From Omphalotus guepiniiformis (lineage: Eukaryota > Basidiomycota > Agaricomycetes > Agaricales > Omphalotaceae), in assembly GCA_028554645.1 (NCBI GenBank), contig JAQOOI010000074.1:620001-684000 (forward strand): a stretch of 64,000 nt of DNA. The letters are read 5' to 3'. The position numbers were made by a program, and so were the translations under genes. The notes beneath the pieces were generated by a model. It had not been told where the DNA came from. It saw only the letters and a program-made list of their open reading frames with translations, and searched no databases. Shown here one piece after another: positions 45,982-58,099 of the stretch (the first letter of the stretch is position 1; each line of letters opens with the position of its first letter).

Positions 45982-48197
45982 CTAGGTGACTGTCGGAAAG
46001 ACTTTGCCTGACAATTGTATCTTTTACTATCAAAACGAGACAAAGTTAGAGTCGGAGAAAAGCGAAACATTAGATTTACATACCATTCTCGAGGATTCGG
46101 AAAGTAGATTGCACATCCTACACGCATACGCACTCAGACATTTTGTTGGAAAAGGGAAGAAGCATACGTACAATAACGGATGTAAAATGGCAGTAGAACG
46201 GTCGTGGATTCGGAGAATGCTGTTTGTGTATTGTGGCAAATTTCTTCTTCATATCTGTATCCATGATCAATGAAAAGTAGCATTTAGTGATAGAAAGTAA
46301 AGTATGCTCACAGTTTGAAGTACTCTCAAACGTGTTCGGTCTATCGCCGTAGGAGATCACCCACTTCGAAAATTGAATGCCCGATGCTAATTTTGCCCTT
46401 AGGATGTCGCATTTGTTCAGAAATAGAATCAGATTTGTCTTCTTGAGTAACGGGTTCGCCACAACGGCCCGCCATAGCAGAATTGAATCTTCCTATAGAA
46501 ATAAATGGTCAGTACTGACTAAGGAATTGGTTCATATGGAGAACATACTAGTCGGTTGACATTGAAATCCTCTTCAAGTGACTGATCAAAACAACTGAGT
46601 GGTGCTAGAAAGATGATAGCATCCATGTCGTCAAAGAATGGCGCCCAAGCCGCTGTTAATGCTTATCAGTACCACAATTAATCTTTTGGTGCAGTCCCGC
46701 GCACCTCGCTACAACGGTAGCGGTCAGCCACGACGCCTTGAATGGAAGAGAAAAATTTACCCACCAGTGACCGAGCTCCTCCAACATCAAAGATCCTCCA
46801 GTCGCGGCTCATTAGATTGCCTTACAACATCCGATGAGAAAAAACTGAGTGAAGAGGACTGGCGTAGAGAGAACTTACCGGTTTTCAACACAAAACGATG
46901 CTCAGAGACACCTGCGATTATTCGTCAAAGTATCATTAATTCCGCTGATTGCTCCTAAAAGAATCCACGAACCAATGGTTTTTAATCGCGCTTTCAGAAT
47001 GTCGTCTAGAACCGCAGTGATTGAACATGCGAAGGTCCGGAGGAGTAGGCGATTACTACACACCATCAGAAGGTACGTATTTTGGAGCCGTTATTCGCTC
47101 AATATCATCCAAAAAACTAATCAATCGTGAACTAGTGCCAACCGTCAAAAAATAAGAATACTTACAATCCAGGCATGTCTTGCAATCTGAGCCGCAGTGT
47201 TTCCAAGAGTTGCCTAATAGTTGGATCACGCCACAGTCGTAAGATATCATCTGCACAGTTGTGGATAATCACGCCTGGATCCTTTGGATCATCGAAGTCG
47301 ATGTCCTGATTGTTGTCAACGCTGTTTCTAGCTGAACCGGATAACAGCCGGGAAAAGGCAGATTTCCAAGCAATAGCTGAATGAACTGTAAACTCTTTGA
47401 CAGGACGCACGGGATGTGGAAGATTTGTGATGGACGTTAGGTGGGTAGCTTGAAAGTTGACAGCCGCGGACGGACACAGTTTCCGCCATAGAGCTTCCTC
47501 GACATGTAGGAGTGGCGAAAGTCTCATTTTCAGCTTCAAGTGTTCGGGGGTGAGAGTAGGTAGTTCAGAGTCGACAGGAAATGGGCTTGGGGATCGGCTG
47601 CCGTCTAATGTGGAAGTCGGGGAAGTTGTAGGGTGTGTGGTTGTCTGGAGTTGTGCTGTGGACATGGCGTCAAGGATAATACGTATAGAGCGAGCCACGT
47701 TGAGCTGTACAACCGCTCGCCATGAGGCTCTCTCAGCACGGAAGGCTTTTGGTGAATTAATCAACTGAAAGTCTTTGGAGACAGTAGACTGCTTTAGCGT
47801 GATCATCGATTATGACGGAAGAAACACTTACTTTTGAGAGTCGTTGATTTCCCTAGCGACATTGAAGTCAATTAAATCCAAGAGTAAGAACAAGAAAAGC
47901 AGAAATCTCACCTGATTCACTCTGGCCTACATTTTGTCAAGTTGTACGGTCAACGAGAGAGAGGATCGACGTCTTCAGCTACACACCTAGAAGAAGCACT
48001 TTGACAGGTTTCTCTTCCCTCTTCTCAGCAACACGCTGCCGATTTATCTCTTCGTCAATGGCATCAGACCGCTGCTTCGCTCGTTTCTCGGCCAGCAGTC
48101 TAGCATCTCTTGCCTCAGGTGTCTCGTCTGGTGGTGGCGCGAGTGCGCGAGTCAATGGGTCATCATCTGAAATGCTCCGGCGGGACTTGGGTGGCAT
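45982..48197 (-). CDS. G-protein alpha subunit, divergent basidiomycete type
   Basis: Heterotrimeric G-protein alpha subunit, GTP switch below receptors. The ATG at 48197 starts a hydrophilic helix (DARLLAEKRAKQRSDAIDEEINRQRVAEKREEKP-like). The P-loop GQSESGKST is assembled across a 15-nt exon at 47912-47926. A long insertion follows the first helix (TTTHPTTSPTSTLDG...). Later motifs are FLDDIERITAPKYVPSD, DWRIFDVGGARS (G3), PFFDDMDAIIFLAPLSCFDQ, LILFLNKCDIL (G4) and TSVIDVQ (G5). The C-terminus is GKVFPTVT. There is no N-terminal MGxxC lipid site. G3 has Ala where classical subunits have the catalytic Gln, so GTP hydrolysis may be weak. Such subunits form an expanded clade in Agaricomycetes as I know the family. 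Exon edges around 46700-47150 were not all fixed. Confidence 0.83.
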
Positions 48198-51100
48198 GAT
48201 GGTTGTAGGAGAGAATGAAAGGAAGAAAAAAAAGTATTTACAAGAGAAGGTAAGAAGACAAGTGCAACATCCTGAAAAGGTGCGAAGCAAAGAAATGCTT
48301 CTTCATGGAGGCTCTCAATAATCTTTCTTCACGCGGGATTTCCAAAGGCGACATCTTTTTCCCATTTGGAATTTGTCTTGTTCTGCTTACACTGCTTCTC
48401 CCTCATGCTCGTCCAACATCTGCCAAATGTCTACGTACAGCACCAATCATTGCCGCAGGTCTTGATTACTTACAACCCGCTCAGTGCCGGAAATTTGAAC
48501 CAGATGGCCTCGTATCACAGCTAGACGCGGCTATCGGAACGACATGAAGAATGATACTTGACCCACAACAACAATCATTCAAATTCTCGACATATTTGAG
48601 AATTGCACTCGCAAATGCAGGTTTGTATGTAGTACTTAATCATATGTCCAATCAGATTTCTGACTGATGTATGAAGTGGGTTACGGGAGAATAGGTAATA
48701 CATAACGGAACTATCGATCGGAAGAACTTGTTCGAAAGCCATTTTTTAAAACGCTCCTCATCGATGTGGGCGTTATTTAGCATGGCCTCCACTTTCACTA
48801 TCGAAGAACAGCTGAGTTACCTTGAAAGCTCGAAGAATCAAGATGACTTCGGCATTCTCCTCAGACCTTGGCCTGTCAACGTTAAATCACCCGCTAGCCA
48901 AGCACATCAGCACCTCTGATACGTTGATCATGTCACGTCTCCCGAGACTCTTTCTGTAGGGCACGGAGAGACGCTGAAGGAGCCGCTGAGGTAGGGATAA
49001 TGATTTATTCACACTCATAATCGACAGACCTTGGACTTCCGCGGGAGAATGCTGCCAGCCTGGGATTTGTGGCTCAGCCAGAGAACGTCCATCGCCTTCC
49101 GGTGGGAATCAATCTAGAAAAGAAAGACCCAACAGGCCGTCGAATTTGCACATTTTCTGGGGGTCAAAGTGCCACTGAATCTCAATTTCAGAGCTCGAGT
49201 CGCGCGCGTACCGCACAGGAAGACACCTTTAAACGTGTCGCTAGAGGCCGCTACATAGTCGCAACTCGACGAGTCCTCAATCTGGAAGATGCGTGATTCG
49301 AGGGATGTTTCGTCATATTCTGTGGGATTCGAAGTTTCCCCGGACTTGATTTCATTCATTAAATGAAAATTGATTATTAGGAACAAGGAATGCCGTGCTC
49401 GGGACCCCCTTGCAGATACATATGATGAAGTTCGGCACGATGTCCCAAAGGAGCCACTATTTCAGGGACACACGCGGTTTGGATGACTCTGCCAGGCAAG
49501 ACACCCTACATAAATCGGCTGACGCTCGCTGTGAAAAACGCTATTTGGGTCCGAAGGAGCTGTTCAAGTCGTCTGTTCACCGACTGCGTGATGTCGCGAT
49601 TTGCGGCTTCGTGCAGGCAAAGTCATGCAATCAGCCTTATACCTTGTCCCGAGACGTACGCATGAATCAAGTTCGTACTTGCGATGACTAGTCAAGGGTC
49701 GTAGCGATGTCCATTGTCCAGAATGTGCACGGATGATGAACATATCGCTTCAGAGTGCGTGCTTCTTTATACCTTGTCTGTGTACTTAGTTTGTCCTCGG
49801 GTTGTCCTCGGGTTGTCCTCACTCTGGATCACGCGTCCTCAGCTTAGCCGTCGCGATCACCTCCTTACGCTGACAAGGTAGGTTCGCTCCAACTGTCGTT
49901 GGCATTGCAATTGATAACATTCAGTCCGCTGGTTCGGATAGATCATAGGGAAACGAACTTCAAAGGTCTAGGCTCAGAGTTGCAGAGATTATAGCCATTT
50001 CTTTGGGCGAAGTACACCATATAAGTATGATGAAAGTGATGCAATTTTGTAACGATGCTTCGACGTGTTTCACCCGCCTACTACGCCCTCTCGCCGCCGA
50101 TCCTAGCTAAGCCTTCAAGTGTGTACGGTGTCATGCGTCCATCACTGACGCTACATTGCTCGTACCTTGGCCAATTCCTGTTACAACTCAGTCACCGCTG
50201 TAGAACAGGCACAACAGGCCTAGCAGAATTCTGGATTTGAATATGACGGCAGAAGTCTTGTATCTTGAACACATGGCAATGAAGATGAGTTCTTTTCACT
50301 AGAAGTAAACTATGTACTTGGAACCATTAATGTATACATTTTTCATAACGACACGAATCTAGAGGCCTTGCTTTAGTATCTATACACGAGCCACGAGCTT
50401 CCAGCCTTACACGTTAAACATGCTCCGATCCCACCTTCAGTATACAATGAAAAAATGTAGATCTTTTTGTAGACGATTGGTACATATCAGCCCATTAGTA
50501 GGTTTTTTTCTGGTTTCTAGCCTAGGCGTGAAATTTTGAAATGTTGAAGACTGATACAAGTTACTCACTCCAGTTTAGTAATCGGAATCCCGCCATGCCT
50601 CGTATACGAACGCACAACTCAATAAACCGGCAATAAACCAATAAGTATAGGTAGTTTTGTACGTATAATTCACGTAGACTTACGGTCACGGTCAGGATAC
50701 GTGTATCAGATTGCAAGGCTGACTACATTACGACCTCATCCCAGCTCACCTAACTGTGACGATGACGGCAACTGTGGTTCTGGCCTTCCATATTGTCAGA
50801 GGCTTTGAACTTGAATGTCCATCATATTCCTCAGCCAATCCATTGGATACTTGAACCAAGCAGCGAGAGGAACCGTCAGGGTACACTGATATCATGTTTT
50901 AGTATTCCAAAGTTCAAGTTTGAAAATCCATCAACTCAGTCTGCATTCCTAATTGGCTCGTCCTTCAATCGTCTACAATCCAGGATCGTGTTTCTTGAAC
51001 TGTCAGCGTAGGGTCTGATACTAATAAAGCAAGGCATTAGTAAAATTTGATTTTACACAGAACGTTTCCGACGGTCACAGGCAACCTGCATCAAGTCAAT

Positions 51101-52707
51101 GTATAGATGTTCAACAGAGATATCACATATGTACTCTGGCTTCTCACCGTAGTTGGTAACTCCGGCTCACGGCGTACTACACACATAACTTTAACTGCGC
51201 CGAGTGCAGCTCGAAAACGACATCGAGTTATGTTTGAATAGCCCGCTGATGGTGCCCGTGGCCAAGGCTTCAAGTTCCCAAGACACAAGAACATCTCGAC
51301 GAGCTGCCGGTTTCATTAGGTACCGGTTTACGAACGATTGACTCCAGTTCATCCCTAAAAGTGGGACCCTATGCTGATTCAAACGGAGACGGGGCCGCGG
51401 CTTGGGTCGTTACAGAGAACTAAATTGGGGGATTGAACGCAAGCCAACCAGCTTGGAAGATTGTACCTTGACAATCAAACCCGAATCCTCGTCAAGTGGT
51501 TGAAAATAGCCATGCTAAGATGGATTTACCGTTGAGCCATGGAATGGTATACTGGGCACTGAACCGGGGTACAAGCCCTGAACTAAAATGGATAGCATTC
51601 ATATCGTTAGCGTTTCCGGGAGCTAGGTGGGCCGGGATTAGGTCCTTAAAAATGGGGGTTTCGGGAGCTAGGTGGATAATTTAGGTCGTTGTAGGTGGGG
51701 TTTCACGATTTTGCGCAGCGGGCACCCTGAAGGCTGGACAGCACGGATATACCTTGTAGGGCCAATTCGTGAGCCAACTAAGAGACGCGAAACAACGCAT
51801 GACAACATATCAAATGTTTCTAGGCTCAAGCCTCAGGACAAGGGAGTCACTGGCGCGGGATTGAAATAGTTGCATCTTCTTCAGAATTTTTGTGACACAA
51901 TCCTATGAAAGGGTCGGAAGCACGGAAGGAAGGTAGCGTGCGCATTTTGAACGACTTCGATCTCACCGGGATTTAGCTTTCTGACTCTGAGCTCAGTACG
52001 AGAAACTTACATATTACAGCTGTTCTCAACTCGGAATCCAATAGCCGAACGATGGTGGCGCGAGTAGGTCTAGCGAGTCATATTCAAAGAAAATCATTGT
52101 ATAAGGTTTGAAGATTGATATTACGAAAATTACGACGCACAAAGCACTTCGCCAAAGATATTCGCGAATTCAGCGACTATACCAAGAGCTTGTTAGAGTA
52201 AAGGGTCCAATATGCTTCTGAAGGAGGGACAGAAACCGTCACTGGGGTCCCAAAGGAGCATTGTAGTCGACTGCGATGAATAGAGATTCGTGAAGTGAGT
52301 ACCACGCGTAAAAGTTGGCATGGATGCTCCATAACTACCCTTGCGGTAGAAGCTGAAGGAGTAGGTTACTGTACCTGTAATGGACTTGAGGTTGAACTCA
52401 AGAAGAAGTTTTCATTCGTGAAGATCACTATGCGGCCGCGGAAATATGTCGGAAACGTGAAAGAGATGAATACCAGAGGAACAAGTTGTGAACAGCCTCG
52501 AGTGAGATGAACTATTGGTGTTCTCAGAGGTCCATATCCACGGTACCGGTGCCGGTAAAATGCAAGTCTATGAAGGGTTTAAAACCGCAGCGCCTAATTT
52601 GATTACCTAAGGCAGCGGGGAGTTAAAAGTACCGTGTATGATAAAACGTTGAAATACATATTATACAATACAAAACTTGCAAGTGAATGCAGTAGTAGCC
52701 AGCCCAA
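48198..52707. other. Gene-poor 4.5-kb stretch, no gene recognised
   Basis: Open frames are short and on both strands, with no motif I can name. A minisatellite (TTGTCCTCGGG, nearly three copies) lies at 49791-49820. A repeated TTTC(C)GGGAGCTAGGTGG occurs at about 51613 and 51659. The frame 48783-48919 (MASTFTIEEQLSYLESSKNQ) is the only one with a protein-like composition and could be a gene remnant. The stretch may contain decayed transposons, but I could not define ends. Confidence 0.4.
49791..49820. repeat. Short tandem repeat, 11-bp unit
   Basis: TTGTCCTCGGG repeated about 2.7 times in direct orientation. Confidence 0.7.
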
Positions 52708-53439
52708 TCACGTATGTTTGTCAGACCTCGATTTCACATCCCCTGCTGCTTCTGAAACTTTCTCAGCGCCTGCCTTCTTCGCATCTTCCGTCTTGCTCTT
52801 TCCCCATCCAAGCCAGCTGAACCAGCTGGATGAAGCCTGCTCTTGCTTCTTCTGCGTATCCTCCTTCAGTTCCCCGTACTTCTTATCCAGAGTTGCCCTT
52901 GCGTCTTTGTACAAGTTCTCCGTCGAATCCCTGGCATCATTAAGGCCCTGCGAAGCTCCCTTCTTGTACTCATCAAACTTGGCATGAGCATCATCTGCCG
53001 CTTGTCTTGCCCTCGCATCTGCGCTCTGTATCGTTCTATCCGCGGACGATTTTACTTCGTCGTACTTTAGCTGACACTGATCATAAACTTGTTCTAAGCG
53101 TGCTTTACCTGCTTCACCTGCCTCCTTCACTCTATTCTTAGCCTCGCCCTGCTCTTGTTTGGCCTTGGCATGCAAGTTCGCAGTCTCGTCGGGGCTGGAG
53201 TAGTACCAGTATGCCCCACCAGCTACTGCTGCGGCAAGCGTTGCATAAAGAAGATTGTTGTTAGACTGAGGTTTCTTCACATCGCCGCCAGTGGGTGGTT
53301 CCGTAGCGAAATTTCTGACTCGCTTAGTCTGGAAATAACACACTTAGTGCATAGATATAGTGACAATTGAAATGAACAGTACCTTTGTGAACGCAACAAT
53401 TGCGGGAGACGAGATTCTTGCAACACCAACGCGAAACAT
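52708..53439 (-). CDS. Mitochondrial membrane-anchored coiled-coil protein, LEA/apolipophorin-like
   Basis: Exon 1 runs from the ATG at 53439 to about 53383 and encodes MFRVGVARISSPAIVAFTK, an Arg-containing amphipathic start typical of mitochondrial import. The second exon, entered after an intron of about 50 nt, adds RVRNFATEPPTGG (likely cleavage region), one membrane segment (NLLYATLAAAVAGGAYWYY) and then about 150 residues of Ala/Lys/Glu/Asp-rich helix with 11-residue-like periodicity (RTIQSADARARQAADDAHAKF). Near the end, SSWFSWLGWGKSK is a short Trp-rich amphipathic piece. Similar fungal proteins are annotated as calcofluor-white-hypersensitive or LEA-like; function unknown. Probably an inner-membrane protein facing one compartment with its helical arm. 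Confidence 0.72.
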
Positions 53440-53671
53440 GGTTGAAAATGATATCGAAGTAGACAACGTTCAATTAAATGCGCCTCTTTTTATCCTAAAT
53501 CTGATCACACGCGACAGTGGGGTGTAAGTCGTCAATGTCATGACCACGATGACATCACCTCACGTGTACATGCGCAAAGCCTCAATAGTATTACAACTCG
53601 AAACATCCAGAACAGGAATTGATTATGACAAAAAATACAGTTTTCTAACCACCAAATCATCCATTGCTCGC

Positions 53672-55821
53672 TCAATTCTTCACCTTGCCAATGACAGAAT
53701 CTGGTGCATATCGTGGAATGACCTACAACAACCATGTTATCAGCATATCAAACAAGTATCTATGACAAGCAACATACCTTGGGATCATGCAGCATGTTAA
53801 ATTCTTCGGTAGCATCTCTGCCAGCATAAAGCAAGATTGCTTTTTCACCTCCAGGATGGTCAGGGAGGAACTAATCAAGAAAGATTAACTATCTCTGTGT
53901 GATAAAACAATGACCGGTGACTTACGTTGGTAACATCAAGCACTTCGCCGTTGACAACTACCCAAACATCATTCTTGTCCTTATGCTTCGCAACCTCTTC
54001 CAGTGTATACTCTTTGCCTTTCCCACTTGCGCTCTGCTTGGTTTCAGGCTTATTCGAAGTCGAGGGAGGCAAATCAGATGGTGTTGACGATGGTGCTGCA
54101 CCACCGCCCAACTGTCCGGCAAGAGCACCCAATCGACCGCCAGCCTTGGCTACAACCTCGCTGGTCGCCTGCAGAAGGTAAGCAGCGGCTGAATCTCCTG
54201 ATACACGCCCGAAAACAACGCATCCCAACAATGAACTACCACCGAGACGGTTGGCGCCGTGAACACCACCAGCAACCTCACCCGCGGCGAACAGGCCGGG
54301 AATTGGTATGCCATTGCCATCAATGACACGCGACTCAGCATCAATCTCGAGACCACCCATAGTGTAGTGAAGAACAGGGGTCATGATGGCGACGTGGAAA
54401 GTATCATCATACGTCCATTCACCAGAGAAGAACTAAAAAATGATATGAGACATTGATATAATGTATCAGCAAATCAAACCATACCTTTTTGCCGAAAGGA
54501 TCTTTTTTGCTGCGTACAACCTGGTTGTAATCCTCAAATGTCTTTTTAAGAACACTCGGCGAAAGACCGAACTCTTTCGAAAGGGCATCACCCGATTCAA
54601 AACGCTTCATCAGTCCACGGCCAACATAGTGCTTGCAATGCCATTCAATGTCTTTCGACGCACGGCCATTGAGTACCAAACGAATGGGATACTAAAGGAC
54701 GTTGTTAAACTTCGAAAGCACAACCTTGTGGAACAAACTTACCTTGCCATTCTCCCACATTTTACCAGTAACAAAGTCTCGATGCTGCAACTCATCCACG
54801 AAACGCGAACCAGTGTTATCAAGTAAGAGACCACCAACTCCTCTCAACGCTTCTGCAGCCAAAAACTTGACTTTAGCTTCTGGCTCATTGGGATCCACAA
54901 GGCCTGTGGGATGGACCTGAACCTTCTCCAGATCAATACCCTTCGCACCAGCAGCCATGGCCATTTTATGACCATCACCGGTACAATGATCGCCATTGGT
55001 GGTCGGTAGATCCCAAAGCTCGGGCCGGTGCTTTTTTAGAAGGGAGTCCGATGTAAAGTCCGCAGCATAGCCGCCAGTAGCAAGAATAACGGGACCGTAT
55101 GCGGAGTTCGTTGAGCCGTTGTGTGTATACTCTACACCAATGACAGCACCCGAATCATCTTTCAACAACTTGGTCACACGAGCTTTCTTTAGAATTTTGA
55201 CCCGGGAAGGCTGGGAAACTGCAAGATCTTCAAGACGCTCCATTTGAGCGTATGTCATGACCTGAACCGAGATACAGTGAGATGATGCGAGCCGTTAGAA
55301 ATTTCTCGAGACATGACCATTCCTGGGAATTGAGCACCACCACGATGTGTACGTGGCTGACTGTGACCACCAAGACGAGCAACCTTTGAGAGGTCTAGAC
55401 CAAATTTGTCCTGCAGCCAGTTGACAGCATCGCCCGAACGACCAGTCAAAACCCGAATGAGATCATCCCTTGCAAGATCTCGAGCCTGTGAAGGAGGTAT
55501 CGAATCAATAACGAAACAAGAAAAAGGTCCACCATAGAGACATACGGAGCGCTTAGTGTCTTCGAAGAAGATCTTTGCGTTGTCAGGAATACCAGCTTCT
55601 TGCTGGGTCTGTGTGCCAGCGCCATTGATGCCAGAAGTCGCTTTAGTGGAGTTACCGCCCATAAAGCTAAAAATGTTGGAAGGTGAACAAAAGCCTCAAA
55701 CGCCAGACGAGAGATATACATACCCTTGCTTGTCAAGCAACAAGACATTAGCGCCACGCTCAAGCAAAGTGTGAGCTGCGGAAAGACCAGCGAGACCACC
55801 ACCGACGACGATAACAGACAT
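53672..55821 (-). CDS. Fumarate reductase (OSM1/FRD1-type flavoprotein) with C-terminal cytochrome b5 domain
   Basis: Soluble FAD enzyme reducing fumarate to succinate, used to reoxidise FADH2/NADH when oxygen is short. From the ATG at 55821: [22 protein letters not shown] (FAD loop), [89 protein letters not shown] and [31 protein letters not shown]. After a Pro/Ser linker a cytochrome b5 domain starts ([28 protein letters not shown]), with the heme histidines in FLPDHPGG and EFNMLHDP, ending at 53672. About eight introns. No N-terminal targeting peptide precedes the FAD loop, so cytosol is likely. Confidence 0.93.
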
Positions 55822-56120
55822 ATTGATATGAAGTGAAGAAGTTTAAAGGGATGAAGTGAGAAAGGGTACGTGCGGGAATTGTCTTTTAAAGGTCGCTGTG
55901 AGCTCGGTCAACCGGATCGGCCGCCAATCACAAGGCATGCATTATTCTTGCATGTGATTCCCCCACATTAATCCGGCGGCTCGGTGCTAAATATATCCAC
56001 CTTCCCCGGTTCTCTTTTCATATGCAAAAAAACATACAACATATGAACATACTGTAGGTCTTCTACCCTTCTACTAGATCTACCAAGGTATTATATAAAA
56101 ACATAAAAGAATATATGCCT
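55822..56120. other. Intergenic, no gene seen
   Basis: 299 bp, promoter of the fumarate reductase and 3' end of the kinase gene. AT-rich near 56030-56110. Confidence 0.5.
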
Positions 56121-57388
56121 TTAAATCGTCTCTTCTATCTTCTGCTTCAGCACCCCACAACATCTTTCAACTATCCCTCCCATGTCTATCTCAGTTCCGT
56201 TAATTATGATTATGTCTTGCACTTTACCACTAGGCCCACCATGCTCCACGTCCCGGTCAGCAAACACATCCTGATTGGCCTCAAGGTATGCGGGCCAGAC
56301 GATTTGCTCCCAGTATTCCGGAGGATCTCGCCACAGGGATCCCTCTGGGTCGGATTGAACTTCCAGTCAGCAACCGATTAAGACACAAACAGTTCAACAA
56401 TCGCATGTTCCGAACACAGAGAAGGGCGGAGGCAGTGCCGGGAGGGGTGAAAATGGAGGTGGAGTTAGAGGGGTAAGTATGTGTGCACTCAATGTAATCA
56501 AAGAGAGAAACACCGCACGTGCGGTGAAAAAGAGGAGAGAGAAAAGGAGACGAGGCAGAGGGTTGAAAGGGATAACAACGGAAGCGCGACGACGGAAGAT
56601 TACCTACCTGCGGTGTGATACCCATGTCTCTCATGTCTCCGCTGCTTCAGTACAGCCTGTGGAACCCGGAGCATAATCTTCACGTCCAATTCCTCATAGA
56701 CTTCCTGAGCATATAACGTCAATCGGAAATACAACACCAAGATTAAACCTGTATACCGGGTGCCAGTACAACAAGAATCCATCTACTAGTCCCCATATTA
56801 TATTTTCTCCCTTCTCCTCAGCTTTCGCTTGGATACTCTCGAAAGTAGAATGCCATGCGTCTCTAACTTCATCACTCATGTGCACCAGTTTCTGCTTGTT
56901 AAGGTGATCATGACTCCTATGTTCGGGTGGTATTTCGCCGGTCTCCTTAATGTGCTTCAAAAAACTGATCATACGAGGCCATTGGATCGCGCCTGAGGGT
57001 GCATCCCAATCCTGCACCTTGTACACAGGATGCATAGGAACAAGTTCTTGAGGCTGGATCATAGATCAGGAAGTTAGAGACATGCATTTACAGATAACAC
57101 GTACTGGTGCGAAATCCTTGGCACATCGGGATAATCAGGACATACAGTGAGATTGTATACAAACAACCACGTACGTCTTGATGAAGGATTACACTATTGG
57201 GGAGAACTCGTCTCAAATGCTTCGCAAGGGTAGTCTTCCCTGAGCATGTTGCACCACTGTAAGAAATATTTGTATAAGTCCGTGTATACGAGTTCCTGAA
57301 TGGCCAGAACGTACCCGATCCCAACGAGAATCACTCGGGTGTTCTTCGCGGAAACATGAACGTTTGTGTCTAAAGATGAGTTTCCCAT
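56121..57388 (-). CDS. NRK1: Nicotinamide riboside kinase
   Basis: Phosphorylates nicotinamide riboside to NMN in NAD salvage; cytosolic. Start ATG at 57388 (MGNSSLDTNVHVSAKNTRVILVGIGG). The Walker A motif GGATCSGKTT is assembled across an intron; LPNSVILHQDDFAPPQELVP holds the substrate Asp region, YKVQDWDAPSGAIQWPRM the base-binding part, and VDGFLLYWHPEVYEELDVKI plus RRHERHGYHTA the lid. The last exon (56359-56121) gives DPEGSLWRDPPEYWEQIVWPAY and ends KIEETI. The intron before it, 56607-56360, is 248 nt, four times the usual size here, and contains a 16-bp perfect palindrome with an E-box core. Confidence 0.9.
56511..56526. repeat. Perfect 16-bp palindrome with CACGTG core inside NRK1 intron
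   Basis: CACCGCACGTGCGGTG is identical to its reverse complement. The core CACGTG is the classic bHLH (E-box/G-box) site. Its position inside an unusually long intron suggests a regulatory site, but that is inference. Confidence 0.6.
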
Positions 57389-58099
57389 AGTATATGCCAA
57401 TAGAACCTTGTAAGTCCCGCTTTGATCTAATGGCACTGGTGGTAAGGCGATCTAAAGACGATCTATAGTAGAGGTAACAGTGCAAGGACAATGCCCCAAG
57501 AAAAAGATAGAATGACTCCTACCTCCGGTCCGAAGTCCCGGCGCTCAGACTGCAGTATTCTTCAGATTCCCTTTTCTTCCGAGTCTGAATCGCGAGAAGA
57601 GTAGCATTTCACTCGAATAATATGATCCTTACACGTTGACTCCTCAGTTTTATACTGTCCGTAATAAATTAGCTTCAAGGCTTTCAGGTCACTCCGAGTC
57701 GCAGGTAAGAATCGGTTCCTACTGCGAGATTCTCCTGGTTGCTCAGTACAGCGAAGAAAACTTGACAAGATGTGGAAGTCGACAGGCCGACCACGAACTT
57801 TGAGTCTCAAAGAAAGGTACTAGATGCTGGCACTGACAGAGTTAACGTATTTATTGTCGGTACGGTCTTTCTCTTCAAATTTGCGCATTATGTTGTTCAG
57901 TCCGCAACCTACTACTTAAGTATAGCTCAGGTATAGATAGCTATTTGGTATTTTTGACTTTTTCTTCTGAATTTCTCATGTCTGTACAACCTGACAAGTG
58001 AACAACATGATGTCGTTAACCGGTCAGAACATTTCGCCTCTCGCATGCACCTTTGAACTTGTACGATATACCGCCAGTGCTCTGAAGGCTTGAGTACAT
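57389..58099. other. Divergent intergenic region, no gene seen
   Basis: 711 bp between the NRK1 and dipeptidase starts. The minus frame 57562-57810 has no family features. Confidence 0.5.

Noticed and set aside
48783..48919. MASTFTIEEQLSYLESSKNQ frame as a small gene
   Set aside because: Protein-like start but it ends after 45 codons with no convincing donor or downstream exon.
52843..53070. Plus-strand frames opposite the mitochondrial coiled-coil gene
   Set aside because: Antisense shadows of a well-supported exon.
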